Below, piece after piece: positions 39,581 to 49,121 of a DNA stretch of 64,000 bases. The stretch covers positions 310,001 to 374,000 of the forward strand of contig NZ_FQXQ01000002.1 in assembly GCF_900130035.1 (NCBI RefSeq), read 5' to 3'. The stretch is from Wenyingzhuangia marina (GTDB taxonomy: Bacteria; Bacteroidota; Bacteroidia; Flavobacteriales; Flavobacteriaceae). How positions within the stretch are numbered: position 1 is the stretch's first letter; each line of letters begins with the position of its first letter. The notes beneath the pieces were generated by a model that had not been told where the DNA came from, ran no database searches, and worked only from the letters and a program-made list of their open reading frames with translations. A program made the translations under genes and the position numbers.

Positions 39581-40485
39581 AATTCTTCTTCTGGTCTCCA
39601 ATATAATTTTGTATCAGGTAATTGCTGATATTCTTTAAACTCTTGTACAGTTAACCTACTACTGTTTTTTAAAAGTCTAGGAATATTAACAAAAGTATCA
39701 AACAAAGCCTGAAATATAGCTATGGTTGATTTTAAATCTCCTTTTAATGTTTTATTTCTTATTTGTATCCACAAGGTATATAAAAACCTTCTTGGAATTT
39801 CTTTTACAGGAAAAAATAAAATATAAAGATACCAACCCGAACGCAAAGAACGTCTTAACCTTATTTTATAATCTTTATGCTTTTTTCTTAATTTTATATC
39901 TACTCTATGATGAATTAAAACCTCTGGAAAAAAATGAATTTCCCATTTATTCTTAAAAAAATGATAAGCTATAAAGTCTTCTTCTCCATAAAACAAAAAC
40001 CACTCTAATAAATTAGGAATAGAATTCCATGCTGACATTTTCATTGCAAAAGAAACAGCTCCAAAACTCCTTGTCCTATGAGAAGATAAGGTAGTTTCTA
40101 TACTCTTTGGTTTTTCTTTACTCCAATAACTTCTAAAATATACAAGTCCTATGTTTTTATTTTCATTAAAATATTTTTTAACTGAAGCTATAACTTCTTC
40201 TGTAAGAAAGTTTGCATCATCGTCAATACTCAATACATAATCTGTATTTACAAGACTAAATATTTTATTTCTTACCGCAAGAATTCCTTTAGATTTTTCA
40301 TTTCTGTAATATCTAATATTAAGATAATTTTCAGTTATATATTCCTTTGTATTATCTACAGATCCATCATCTACTAAAATAATTTCGATATTTTCTGATT
40401 TAATTAAATATTCTAATTTTAGTAGGGTGATTTTTAACTCCTCAAGTCTATTTTTTGTAGGGATAACAATTGTAAAATTCTTCAT
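39577..40485 (-). CDS. Family 2 glycosyltransferase
   Basis: A 302-residue GT-A enzyme. FTIVIPTKNRLEELKITLLK opens the domain, LVDDGSVDNTKEYI is the first acidic motif, VLSIDDDANFLTEEV the DXD-type site, and WFLFYGEEDFIAYHF the catalytic-base region. The C-terminal part is basic and amphipathic, as in membrane-associated GT2 enzymes. It is translationally coupled to neuA (ATGA). Confidence 0.88.
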   Translation of the reverse strand: MKNFTIVIPTKNRLEELKITLLKLEYLIKSENIEIILVDDGSVDNTKEYITENYLNIRYYRNEKSKGILAVRNKIFSLVNTDYVLSIDDDANFLTEEVIASVKKYFNENKNIGLVYFRSYWSKEKPKSIETTLSSHRTRSFGAVSFAMKMSAWNSIPNLLEWFLFYGEEDFIAYHFFKNKWEIHFFPEVLIHHRVDIKLRKKHKDYKIRLRRSLRSGWYLYILFFPVKEIPRRFLYTLWIQIRNKTLKGDLKSTIAIFQALFDTFVNIPRLLKNSSRLTVQEFKEYQQLPDTKLYWRPEEEL

Positions 40486-40486
40486 G

Positions 40487-41506
40487 TTAATAAGTTGAAT
40501 GTAATTTTTTAGGCAATCCCCATTTTTTATAAAAAATTGATTTGTATTTTTTATAAAAAACTCTCATCAGCTTAGTATTAAACAAAAAGCCAATATCTTT
40601 ATTCTTTAATACTTTCTTGTCATTTTTTAAAAATTCAAAGTTAATTTCTTCTGGTATTAAAGAAGTTTCCTCATTCATCCAAAACTCTAAGACATTTCCC
40701 ATATGATATGCATAATTGCCATCAGTCGTAAGTCTCCATAACCCTTTTTTTACACAAGGTAGATCCAATAAGTCTATTTCACTATTACCTCCTAATAAAT
40801 AATCAGAAAAAGCTATATCATTATTAAACAATTCTCTTTTATAGGTAGCCACAAAATGACCACTCCCAATAATTGCTTTTACTTTACTATTTGATTTACT
40901 TGTTATGGTTAAATTATATTTTAAATAATCTTTATTATAATCATCTTTCCAACCAATACTTTTATAAAACAATTTTAAAGCCTTTGGATTTTTAACCTCT
41001 GTAAACTTGATATTTGCATTGAATAAGTTATTATAAATAACATTATACCCCAGATTTTCAAATTGTTTAAATTGTGGTACAATTCCCACCACTCCTGCTT
41101 TTGGAAAGTTTTTATAAACCTCAACTGTTTTATTTAACCAACCCGATAAAAAAAGGACATCTGAATCTGTAATAGTTATTAATGGTTCATAACTACTTTT
41201 TACAGCCTTTATAATACTGTTTAACTTTCCTATTTTTTGAGTATGTATTAAATCTTGTATTTTATCTTCTTTAAATAATTCATTTAAATAATCTACCACC
41301 TCTTTACAACAACCATTATTTACAATGGTAATAGCTGATTGTTTTGAAATAGTATTGACTAAGCTTTGGATAGATCTTTTTAATATTTTAAAAGAATCTG
41401 CATAATACTCATCTTGATTAGGAATATAAATAGGCATAATCACTCTATGTGAGTAATTGTTAGTATTTAATTTTTGATTTCTCTGTGGGTTTTCTCCTAA
41501 TCTCAT
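40487..41506 (-). CDS. Family 2-like glycosyltransferase
   Basis: A 339-residue protein with a GT-A start (HRVIMPIYIPNQDEYYADSF, about residues 20-39), AITIVNNGCCKEVVDYL, and an acidic site LITITDSDVLFLSGWL. LLGGNSEIDLLDLPCVKKGL would hold the base. It is more divergent than its neighbours, and I cannot give a donor. It overlaps the GT2 gene upstream by 4 bp. Confidence 0.75.
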   Translation of the reverse strand: MRLGENPQRNQKLNTNNYSHRVIMPIYIPNQDEYYADSFKILKRSIQSLVNTISKQSAITIVNNGCCKEVVDYLNELFKEDKIQDLIHTQKIGKLNSIIKAVKSSYEPLITITDSDVLFLSGWLNKTVEVYKNFPKAGVVGIVPQFKQFENLGYNVIYNNLFNANIKFTEVKNPKALKLFYKSIGWKDDYNKDYLKYNLTITSKSNSKVKAIIGSGHFVATYKRELFNNDIAFSDYLLGGNSEIDLLDLPCVKKGLWRLTTDGNYAYHMGNVLEFWMNEETSLIPEEINFEFLKNDKKVLKNKDIGFLFNTKLMRVFYKKYKSIFYKKWGLPKKLHSTY

Positions 41507-42462
41507 TTAATATTTTTTGGCAATAAAAAATAACCTTTCTTAAAAATTCTAAAGAAAAAAAATGCGCTTATAAACATAATTTTATCTATTGCACTAAATT
41601 TAATAACATTATGTTTACTTAATAATTTATATAAAATTTTCTTTCCTATATTATAATACTTTAATGATAACGCATTATAATATTCATTTATTAATTTTTT
41701 CTTTAGTAAAAGAATCGTTTTTTGTTTTAACAATTTATGATGTACTTTTACTATATTAAAGTCAACCTTAAAAGATGAATAAACTTTATCTTCTGTTATT
41801 TTTCCATGTGAAATACTATTCTCATTTAATCTAAAAAAAACTAACACTTCATCAATGAAATCATAATTATTGACCAATGCTAGTACTTTTACAAAAAAAT
41901 CTCTTTCTTGGGAGCGAGACAAGCTTTCATCATATTTCAAGCTTCTAGATAATATAAATTCTTTTTTAAACATTGGTGATTGAGTCAAAAACTTAATTTC
42001 ATTAGTAATAAAATCATTAAAAAAATCAGCTGAATGTACTTTTTTATTCCTCAATCCTAATTTATTATTAATACTATCTTTAAAAACAATAGTTTGACAT
42101 ACTGTAAATTGACATTCTGTATTTAATAATCTATCTACTTGAACTTCTAATTTTTTATTAACCATCAAATCATCACTATCAAACCAGTTCACATACTCTC
42201 CTTTACTTAATTCAAAGCCATAATTTCTGCACGCATTGGCTCCTTTAACTCTATCGTTTGGCCTATGATGATATTGAATTCGCTCATCTTTTTTACAATA
42301 CCCCATTAAAATTTTATCTGTATCATCAGTAGACCCATCATCAACTACAATACACTCCCAATTTGTATATGTTTGTACAATAATAGAATCTAAAGTCTTC
42401 TCTATTAAATGAGCTCTGTTATAGGTGGGTATTATAATTGAAACTAATGGTTCTTTTATCAT
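41503..42462 (-). CDS. Family 2 glycosyltransferase
   Basis: A 319-residue GT-A enzyme. VSIIIPTYNRAHLIEKTLDS, VVDDGSTDDTDKIL and YVNWFDSDDLMVNKK are the standard GT2 motifs, and RSQERDFFVKVLALV the later one. The C-terminal 90 residues are Lys/Leu-rich and probably contact the membrane. The base composition is noticeably more AT-rich than the housekeeping genes of the window, as for several genes of this segment. Confidence 0.88.
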   Translation of the reverse strand: MIKEPLVSIIIPTYNRAHLIEKTLDSIIVQTYTNWECIVVDDGSTDDTDKILMGYCKKDERIQYHHRPNDRVKGANACRNYGFELSKGEYVNWFDSDDLMVNKKLEVQVDRLLNTECQFTVCQTIVFKDSINNKLGLRNKKVHSADFFNDFITNEIKFLTQSPMFKKEFILSRSLKYDESLSRSQERDFFVKVLALVNNYDFIDEVLVFFRLNENSISHGKITEDKVYSSFKVDFNIVKVHHKLLKQKTILLLKKKLINEYYNALSLKYYNIGKKILYKLLSKHNVIKFSAIDKIMFISAFFFFRIFKKGYFLLPKNIK

Positions 42463-42477
42463 ATAAATCTGATTTGA

Positions 42478-43683
42478 TTATAAAGATTCTATAGAGCCTC
42501 TAAAAGATTTTAAAGAAAAATAATCTCCAAATGGAGATACATTTAAATTTTTATTATTCATTTTTAAATGTATCAAATATCTTAGTTTATTTTTTATTTC
42601 ATCATGATTATCATATGTTGCTATAAATTCTTCTTTGATTATATTTCTCGTCTCACTTCTTTTGGGTGATATTGAAATAATAGGTTTTTTTAAACTCTCT
42701 AAAAATGGTGCTTTCCCTACCAAAATATTACTATGTGATGTATTGTCACAATTTTCTAATATGACGATAATATCAGATTCATTTTTTTGTTCATAAGATG
42801 AGTTCACAAAATTAATTGTATTTAAAATCACAATGTTTTTTATGTTTTTGTATTTTTCTTTGATTCTTTCTGTTTGATCTCCTTTTATTCTAAGAACAAA
42901 TTCAGTATTATCTTTTAAGAATTTATCTTCATCTATAATATTAATATAAGCATCTAATAAAACATCTATATTTCTTTTAAACTGAATAGCACCGTGGTAT
43001 GAAACTGATATTTTTTTCTCTTTTTTCCTATAATTATCCACATTAGAATAATCAAAGACTTTAGGAGAAAATTGATGAGGAACTGTAAAGAACTTTTTGT
43101 TCGAACCATATAAATGCTCCATATCATTTGATAATAATCCTGAAGGTGAAATACAGGCCTTAGCTTGTTTTACTACTTCCCACATATCCATCATTTTATA
43201 AACCTCTAATTTATTTAACTCCAATTTAGAGCCAGAATCCCATAAGACTGGAAAAGGATCGTGAAAATTGATAATTGCATTCTTTAAAATAGGAAGGTTT
43301 TTTGCTGCTCTAATAACTTCATACTCTTGTCCACAACTTCTAATAAAGATTAAATCGTATTTTTTATAATCTATTTTAGACAAATGTTTTTTATACTTAG
43401 AAAATATAAACTGTTCTTTTAAAGTTTTGTGAAAAATTCTCCAATAAATCTTATTAGGCCACAAAACATATTTTGGAAACTTAAAAATATTTATTCTTTC
43501 TTCTACAATATTATCTACAGGTAACAAATCTAAACGATCATCACTATTAACATGTTTTAAATACACCAAATCTACAGTAGATTCTGGGTATAAATCTGCA
43601 AGTTTAGCTATAAAAGACCTTGATACGACTCCTTCACTAGTACCTGATATCCTTAAATCTTGAGCTATTACTAATATTTTCAT
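42478..43683 (-). CDS. GT-B fold glycosyltransferase (GT4-like)
   Basis: A 401-residue protein starting MKILVIAQDLRISGTSEGVV, with an acceptor-domain IFIRSCGQEYEVI and ACISPSGLLSNDMEHLYGSN. The donor domain (about 225-390) has VSYHGAIQFKRNIDVLLDAY and LVGKAPFLESLKKPIISISP. It fits a GT-B fold with weak GT4 motifs. Donor and acceptor are unknown. It overlaps the upstream GT2 gene by 4 bp. Confidence 0.75.
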   Translation of the reverse strand: MKILVIAQDLRISGTSEGVVSRSFIAKLADLYPESTVDLVYLKHVNSDDRLDLLPVDNIVEERINIFKFPKYVLWPNKIYWRIFHKTLKEQFIFSKYKKHLSKIDYKKYDLIFIRSCGQEYEVIRAAKNLPILKNAIINFHDPFPVLWDSGSKLELNKLEVYKMMDMWEVVKQAKACISPSGLLSNDMEHLYGSNKKFFTVPHQFSPKVFDYSNVDNYRKKEKKISVSYHGAIQFKRNIDVLLDAYINIIDEDKFLKDNTEFVLRIKGDQTERIKEKYKNIKNIVILNTINFVNSSYEQKNESDIIVILENCDNTSHSNILVGKAPFLESLKKPIISISPKRSETRNIIKEEFIATYDNHDEIKNKLRYLIHLKMNNKNLNVSPFGDYFSLKSFRGSIESL

Positions 43684-44588
43684 TTTTGCGCTTTTCTTAT
43701 TGCAGATAAATACTTACCTATAAAATTTAATAGTCTAATCCATTGCTTATTTTTAATATATAAAAGAATTGTCTTTCTCCAGTAACTATTCTTTTTTTTA
43801 TTATCTAAAAATGTTTTCTCTAGCTTGAAATAAACCAACTCCAATTGCTCTAACGTAAAATACTTATTATGGATATTTAACAAATCAAAGAAAAAAGCAA
43901 AAGATGCCTCGTTTTTTTTAACTAAATTATTACTCATACTAGAAATATTAATACCACTAGATCTTACTTTCACAACGGAAGTATTAATTCCATATATTTT
44001 GTTAAATTCTGAAAACTCTAAAACAGCCATTACATCTGTGTGCCAAGCTAATGGATATTCTTTAAACCCATGTTTTTTATAGGCATCTACTTTAAATACA
44101 AATTCACTTAAAGTACTTCTAGTTAATCCTTTTAATCTATTTATAAAAAACGTGATAGTGTTTTCTATTTCAGCAACTTCAACAGTATTTATCATAGGAC
44201 TTAACGCTATATCTGTTTTAACCGATGCATATCTAACCACATTAATTGCTTTAGCATTAACCTCTTTTACATTCTTATAAAACTCATCTACAAAATTATT
44301 TTGTAACACATCATCATCTCCCAAAATCATAAACCATTTTTCATCATTCAAAATTGTTAAACATCTATTCCAATGTTTTACCAATGACTGTCCCCCTAAA
44401 TTTTCATGATATCTTTTATACGTTAAATTAAAAGGTAGAGTTTCTTTATTTATTTCTGACTCAAAATTATATGGACTGCAATCATCGCCTATGTATACAT
44501 TAAATTTATGACAGGTTTGATTTAGCAAAGAATCAAATGTTTCTTGAAAAAAATCTTTTTTGTAGTATGGAATTAGTATAGCTAGCAT
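43680..44588 (-). CDS. Family 2 glycosyltransferase
   Basis: A 302-residue GT-A enzyme. MLAILIPYYKKDFFQETFDS, VYIGDDCSPYNFE and WFMILGDDDVLQNNFVDEFY are GT2 motifs, with the second acidic motif as GDDD. The C-terminus is strongly basic (KYLSAIRKAQK). Sugar specificity cannot be assigned. Confidence 0.86.
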   Translation of the reverse strand: MLAILIPYYKKDFFQETFDSLLNQTCHKFNVYIGDDCSPYNFESEINKETLPFNLTYKRYHENLGGQSLVKHWNRCLTILNDEKWFMILGDDDVLQNNFVDEFYKNVKEVNAKAINVVRYASVKTDIALSPMINTVEVAEIENTITFFINRLKGLTRSTLSEFVFKVDAYKKHGFKEYPLAWHTDVMAVLEFSEFNKIYGINTSVVKVRSSGINISSMSNNLVKKNEASFAFFFDLLNIHNKYFTLEQLELVYFKLEKTFLDNKKKNSYWRKTILLYIKNKQWIRLLNFIGKYLSAIRKAQK

Positions 44589-44594
44589 TTGAGT

Positions 44595-45437
44595 TTACTT
44601 TCTAAATATTTTTTTTAACTTTTTTTCAACTTTATAGAAAACTGAAGATTTTAAGTTTTCTATCTCTTGCTTTAACACTGAATTCTTTTTACTTATATTT
44701 TTATATAATATCAACAAAAACTCTTCATATAAATTAGTTCCAATAATTTCTTTAATAATCTCTATAGCTCTTAGTTGTTCTTTAAAAATATTGGTAGCCA
44801 TAGTCATGCTTTGAGTATGTTTTCTGTAAGATACTAAAGGCTTTGCAAGTGCAATAGGTATATAACCTTGTTTAAATAACACAATCCACATTAACCAATC
44901 TTCTTTGGCTTTAATAGTCTCATCAAATCTATATTGTGTAAAAAAAGAAGCATCAAATAATCCACAGTGAATAGGAATGTTAATTTCAAAATCCCAATAA
45001 TACAAAACCCCTTCAAAAGTTAATTTTTCTTGATTAATAATCATTGAATAATTAACATTGTTAATAAGCATACTAAAATCTGTTATTACAAATTTATAAT
45101 GATGGTCTCCTTTAAACAAAGCTATTGATTCAACAATTTTAGTAGGAAAGAGCAAATCATCTGAATCTAAAAACTGAATTAAATCTCCTTTAGCATGATT
45201 TAATCCATAATTTCTAGCACTACTTAGTCCTCCATTGTTTTTATATAGATAAACAAATCTTGGATCTTTATTACAATATTCCTTTGCAACAACTTCGGTA
45301 TCATCAGTACTTCCATCATTTACAATAAAGCATTCCCAGTGAATATATTTTTGATTTAGAACACTCTCCAAAGTCTCACACAAGAATTCTGCTTGATTAT
45401 AACACGGAATTATAATAGACACTAACAAATTTTTCAT
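44595..45437 (-). CDS. Family 2 glycosyltransferase
   Basis: A 280-residue GT-A enzyme. VSIIIPCYNQAEFLCETLES, IVNDGSTDDTEVVA, LIQFLDSDDLLFPTKIV and KAKEDWLMWIVLFKQG are the full set of GT2 motifs. It is coupled by a 4-bp overlap to the ABC exporter ATPase gene, so it is the first glycosyltransferase of the operon. Confidence 0.89.
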   Translation of the reverse strand: MKNLLVSIIIPCYNQAEFLCETLESVLNQKYIHWECFIVNDGSTDDTEVVAKEYCNKDPRFVYLYKNNGGLSSARNYGLNHAKGDLIQFLDSDDLLFPTKIVESIALFKGDHHYKFVITDFSMLINNVNYSMIINQEKLTFEGVLYYWDFEINIPIHCGLFDASFFTQYRFDETIKAKEDWLMWIVLFKQGYIPIALAKPLVSYRKHTQSMTMATNIFKEQLRAIEIIKEIIGTNLYEEFLLILYKNISKKNSVLKQEIENLKSSVFYKVEKKLKKIFRK

Positions 45438-46741
45438 TTTTCAAAATTATATGAGTTATTAGCTAATAATATATAACCATGTTGTTTTCCTCTAGGAATT
45501 GCTCCTGTTCTAAAAAAATCTGTTTCAATTACCTCCATTTTAATTTGATTCTCAATAAAATCAAAAACACTTCCTCCAACTTCACACCCCCATAAAGAAA
45601 TATAATAATCCATCGATCTTAAATTCAAATTAGCTATTTCAAAACGAATTATAGATTTTTTATCCTTTAAATACAATTTATTCTTAGTAAACTCATTACT
45701 TATATTCATCACTGCTATTCCTTTTGAATCAACAAAGTCCATTGCAATATAAATCTCTCTTGACAAAGCTCTTTTATTCTCAATTTCAATATCTATAAAA
45801 ATTTTACTTCCAGAATAAACTTTTGAACTGTCTTTAAACTCCTTACCTTGAGTATTTGACGTAAAACTAATTTTTTTAAAAAGTGAAGTTTTATTTCCTT
45901 TTCTTATTGTTAAGCTTAAGAGATCTGAGTTAACCTCTTGATTTTTATCACTCAAATAAAAATCAACACCTTCTGAAACATTCCCCTGAAACAAATTAAC
46001 ACCATTTCCCAAAACCAGCAACTCTGTACATAAACTTTGTATCGCAGCCATATCATGACTCACAAACAAAACTGTTCTTCCATCACTATTAGAAATATCT
46101 TGCATTTTACCAATGGCTTTTTTTTGAAACTCTGCATCCCCCACCGCTAAAACTTCATCTACTACCAAAATATCAGGTTCTAAAAAAGCGGCTACAGCAA
46201 AAGCCAAACGTACCGTCATTCCGCTAGAATAACGTTTGGTAGGCGTATCTATATAACGTTCACAACCCGAAAAAGAAATAATCTCATCAATTTTTTCATT
46301 GATTTCTTTTTTGGTCATTCCTAAAATAGCTCCGTTTAAATATACATTCTCACGCCCAGTCATTTCAGGATGAAACCCCGTTCCAACCTCTAATAAAGAA
46401 ACTATTCTTCCTTTGGTTTTTATACTTCCTGTAGTAGGCCCAGTGACTCTTGAAAGGATTTTTAACAAGGTTGATTTACCAGCTCCATTCTTTCCAATAA
46501 TTCCTAAAATCTCACCCTTTTTTACTTCAAAAGAAACATCTTTTAAGGCCCATACATACTCCGAAGTTCCTTTTGTACTTCTATCATTGGTTTCTCCTAT
46601 TTTTAAATAAGGATCTTCTTTTCCCCTTATTCTGTGCCACCATCTATTTAAATCGTGACTAATAGTTCCTGTTCCTAAAGTTCCTAAACGATATTGTTTA
46701 GAGATGTTTTCTACTTTTAATATCACATTACTCTCTTCCAT
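45434..46741 (-). CDS. wzt: Polysaccharide export ABC transporter ATPase with C-terminal glycan-binding domain (Wzt-like)
   Basis: ATPase subunit of an ABC-2 polysaccharide exporter. 435 residues: a KpsT/Wzt-type nucleotide-binding domain with Walker A GIIGKNGAGKSTLLKIL (about 81-97), signature KRYSSGMTVRLAFAVA, Walker B DILVVDEVLAVGD and H-loop VLFVSHDMA, then an extra domain (about 265-435) of Wzt-C type. In Wzt proteins that domain binds the finished, often capped, glycan before export, so the substrate may need a terminal modification. It lies 1 bp after the permease gene. Confidence 0.93.
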   Translation of the reverse strand: MEESNVILKVENISKQYRLGTLGTGTISHDLNRWWHRIRGKEDPYLKIGETNDRSTKGTSEYVWALKDVSFEVKKGEILGIIGKNGAGKSTLLKILSRVTGPTTGSIKTKGRIVSLLEVGTGFHPEMTGRENVYLNGAILGMTKKEINEKIDEIISFSGCERYIDTPTKRYSSGMTVRLAFAVAAFLEPDILVVDEVLAVGDAEFQKKAIGKMQDISNSDGRTVLFVSHDMAAIQSLCTELLVLGNGVNLFQGNVSEGVDFYLSDKNQEVNSDLLSLTIRKGNKTSLFKKISFTSNTQGKEFKDSSKVYSGSKIFIDIEIENKRALSREIYIAMDFVDSKGIAVMNISNEFTKNKLYLKDKKSIIRFEIANLNLRSMDYYISLWGCEVGGSVFDFIENQIKMEVIETDFFRTGAIPRGKQHGYILLANNSYNFEK

Positions 46742-46742
46742 G

Positions 46743-47594
46743 TTATATCGTATCTATAAAACTTTTTTCTGTCTTGTTAAAAACCAATATTCCAAATAGA
46801 AAAACTACAACAGAAATTATTAATGTATACAAAACACCAAACAAAGTCACGGAACCTTCTCCCAACAAAACAAACCTACTATACTCAATAATATGTGCTA
46901 CAGGATTAAAATCTACCGCCCATGTTAAGTTATTTTCTTTAAACAAACTATAAGGTAAACTTACCAATGAAATATACATTAAAAGTTGTACCCCAAAAGA
47001 AACTAAAAAAGTTAAATCTCTATATTTAGTTACCATCGATGAGATAATCATTCCTAACCCTAATCCTAACATAGCCATACATAATAACACAATAGGATAT
47101 GTTAATACATATATATTAGGACTTATAACACTACCACTAAAAACAAAATATAAGTAGAAACAAATAAAAATTCCGAACTGAATTCCGAACTTTAATAGAT
47201 TTGAGATTACCACAGACATGGGCATAATAACTCTTGGAAAATAAACCTTTCCAAAAATAGCTTGGTTCTTTTTAAAAGTATCTGAGGTCTCTGTTAAGCA
47301 ATCTTTAAAATAATTCCAGCTAGTAATACCCGCCAAGTTGAACAAAAAGGGTGGAATTCCACCTGTACTAATATTCGCTATTTTATTAAAAACCAAAGTA
47401 AATACAATTGAAGTAAACAAAGGCTGAATTAAATACCATAAAGGTCCTAATATAGTTTGTTTATAAACAGTTACTACATCTCTTTTTACAAAAAGAAACA
47501 ATAAATCTCTATAACGCCAAACTTCCTTTAAATTTAAATCGAAGAGATTGTTCTTTGGATTTATTTCATATAACCAGTTTTCCTCTTTGTTCAT
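46743..47594 (-). CDS. wzm: Polysaccharide export ABC transporter permease (Wzm-like)
   Basis: ABC-2 type permease partner of the following ATPase. 283 residues with six predicted transmembrane helices. The N-terminal cytoplasmic WRYRDLLFLFVKRDVVTVYK and QTILGPLWYLIQPLF are the hallmark of the KpsM/Wzm/TagG family. It exports undecaprenyl-linked polysaccharide across the inner membrane. It sits 3 bp after aroQ. Confidence 0.93.
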   Translation of the reverse strand: MNKEENWLYEINPKNNLFDLNLKEVWRYRDLLFLFVKRDVVTVYKQTILGPLWYLIQPLFTSIVFTLVFNKIANISTGGIPPFLFNLAGITSWNYFKDCLTETSDTFKKNQAIFGKVYFPRVIMPMSVVISNLLKFGIQFGIFICFYLYFVFSGSVISPNIYVLTYPIVLLCMAMLGLGLGMIISSMVTKYRDLTFLVSFGVQLLMYISLVSLPYSLFKENNLTWAVDFNPVAHIIEYSRFVLLGEGSVTLFGVLYTLIISVVVFLFGILVFNKTEKSFIDTI

Positions 47595-47597
47595 TGT

Positions 47598-48014
47598 TTA
47601 TTTTATAAAACTCTCTACGCCCAATTCATAACTCTTTAAACCAAAACCTAAAATTACTCCTTTACAAACGGGAGATAAAAAAGATTTATGCCTAAAAGCT
47701 TCTCTTTTGTGAGTATTAGAAATATGAACTTCAACAACCGGAGTAGTTACACCACTAATCGCATCAGCAATGGCTACAGAAGTATGCGTATATGCTCCTG
47801 CATTCATTACAATTCCATCGTAAGAAAAACCTACTTCGTGAATTTTATCTACTAACGTCCCTTCACTATTTGATTGAAAGTATTCTAAAGTAATCTCTGA
47901 ATATTTCTTTTTTAAAGTTTCAAAATATTGTTCAAAAGTTTCAGAACCATAAATCTCTGGTTCTCTTTTTCCCAACAAATTTAAATTGGGGCCATTTAAT
48001 ATTAAAATTTTCAT
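47598..48014 (-). CDS. aroQ: 3-dehydroquinate dehydratase, type II
   Basis: Shikimate-pathway enzyme converting 3-dehydroquinate to 3-dehydroshikimate. The N-terminus ILILNGPNLNLLGKREPEIY is diagnostic, with the catalytic Tyr in REPEIYG, then YFQSNSEGTLVDKIHE and NAGAYTHTSVAIADAI, and the late VEVHISNTHKREAFRHKS. The frame is open from 48023, but the ATG at 48014 gives the standard start directly before KILILNG (138 residues). It is the first gene of the polysaccharide operon by position and lies only 3 bp from wzm. Confidence 0.95.
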   Translation of the reverse strand: MKILILNGPNLNLLGKREPEIYGSETFEQYFETLKKKYSEITLEYFQSNSEGTLVDKIHEVGFSYDGIVMNAGAYTHTSVAIADAISGVTTPVVEVHISNTHKREAFRHKSFLSPVCKGVILGFGLKSYELGVESFIK

Positions 48015-48443
48015 AATTACCAAAATATTGATTTATATCAAAAGTAAGAAAAAACAAGGGTATTATAATTAACATACTATAATAACGTTATAAAAACAAT
48101 TTAGAAATACTCTTGACAAAAAAATAAAGATAAAACACTAATCATTCAACTATTTTTTATACTCAAAACCAACTTTTTTATTCCACAAAATTGTTAATAA
48201 CTTTTTATTCGTGCATTACAAGCACACATATTTATTTATGAATATTTTTTATAAACTTAATAAAATAAAGCGCTGATAATGAGCATCAACAACAACCAGA
48301 ACATTTAACAAACTAAAAAACATAAATGTCGATAACTATTGATTAAAACCAAACATAACAATAAATTTTATTTATAACTTTAAGAATGTAAGGACATAGT
48401 GTACTTACCACTTTATTAAAGTGTAATTTTAAATTTTATAATT
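48015..48443. other. Intergenic region between divergent aroQ and HU genes
   Basis: 429 bp, very AT-rich, without a plausible gene. It must contain the promoter for the whole polysaccharide operon and the HU promoter. I saw no sharp TTTG/TAnnTTTG pair on the minus strand. Near the HU gene there is an imperfect palindrome (48409-48423). Confidence 0.5.
48409..48423. promoter_or_regulatory. Inverted repeat close to the HU gene
   Basis: CACTTTA, one base, TAAAGTG, ending 20 bp before the HU ATG. It could be an operator or a leader hairpin. No regulator is known. Confidence 0.35.
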
Positions 48444-48821
48444 ATGGTAAAGATTAAACCATTACAAAAGTCTAATCCGCGAGACTTAACAGCGGAAAAA
48501 AAGTTTTATGCCCAAGCCATTGCTACTGGAACTACTGATTTGGAACGTTTGGCTTATTTGGTATCTAATCAGAGTACTGTAAGAGAGGCCGATTGTTACG
48601 CTGTAATTCTTTCTTTGGTTCACAACATTGTAGATGAACTAGAGCAAGGAAAAATTGTAAAACTAGACAAATTAGGATCCTTTCAAGTAGGCGTACGTTC
48701 ATTGCCGTCAGAAACTGAAAAAGAAGTATCGGCAAATTCAGTGAAATCTGCTCACTTAAATTTTAGACCTGATACTAAATTGCGTAGCTTATTAAAAAAT
48801 GTAGGCTTTACATTGAATTAG
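48444..48821 (+). CDS. HU-family DNA-binding protein
   Basis: A 125-residue member of the long HU-related family of Bacteroidota (IHF/HU fold). The family signature region lies in IVDELEQGKIVKLDKLGSFQ (residues about 68-87), followed by the two-stranded DNA-binding arm region and a Phe/Arg-rich end (LNFRPDTKLRSLLKN). It should bend or coat DNA as a homodimer. It has a dedicated terminator immediately downstream inside a structured element. It is not linked in function to the neighbouring aroQ or xerD genes in any way I can see. Confidence 0.9.
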   Translation: MVKIKPLQKSNPRDLTAEKKFYAQAIATGTTDLERLAYLVSNQSTVREADCYAVILSLVHNIVDELEQGKIVKLDKLGSFQVGVRSLPSETEKEVSANSVKSAHLNFRPDTKLRSLLKNVGFTLN

Positions 48822-48902
48822 GACTAGCACCCTTTTCTATGAAGTTCAGTACTTCTTGAAACTAAAAAACCTCGATTGTTACAGCAGTCGGGGATTTTTT
48901 TT
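48813..48902 (+). repeat. Structured element downstream of HU gene, copy 1
   Basis: Begins at the last HU codons. A conserved block GGACTAGCACCCTTT (48821-48835) can lie in the loop of a weak hairpin. Then comes ACTAAAAAACCTC and a hairpin with stem CCTCGATTG/CAGTCGGGG and loop TTACAG, followed by eight T. Copy 2 at 49122-49209 keeps the block, the linker and the loop but has different stem sequence, so the stem pairing seems to be conserved. It may be a 3'-UTR RNA or terminator element. Confidence 0.6.
48870..48902 (+). terminator. Intrinsic terminator of the HU gene (3' half of structured element copy 1)
   Basis: A nine-bp stem (with two G-U pairs), six-nt loop TTACAG and a T8 run, 48 bp after the HU stop codon. 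Confidence 0.85.
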
Positions 48903-49121
48903 GCTTTTTTACTCAAAACTCCAACGCTTCAATAAAAAAAAGTACTTGAGCTTTTACTTAAGTCCACTGTACAAACTTATAAACTCCACTTGTACACTTG
49001 CACAAAAGCACTTGTGCTTTTAAAAACACAACTGCTAATCTAAATTTTACAAAAACAGCTTCATTAAATTTTACATTTATTATTGTTTTTAACCTTCAAA
49101 AGTCAAATTTTAAGCATAAAA

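Noticed and set aside
38915-39601. Longer NeuA start at 39601
   Set aside because: The ATG at 39580 overlaps the upstream stop (ATGA) and places the CTP-binding motif at the usual position.
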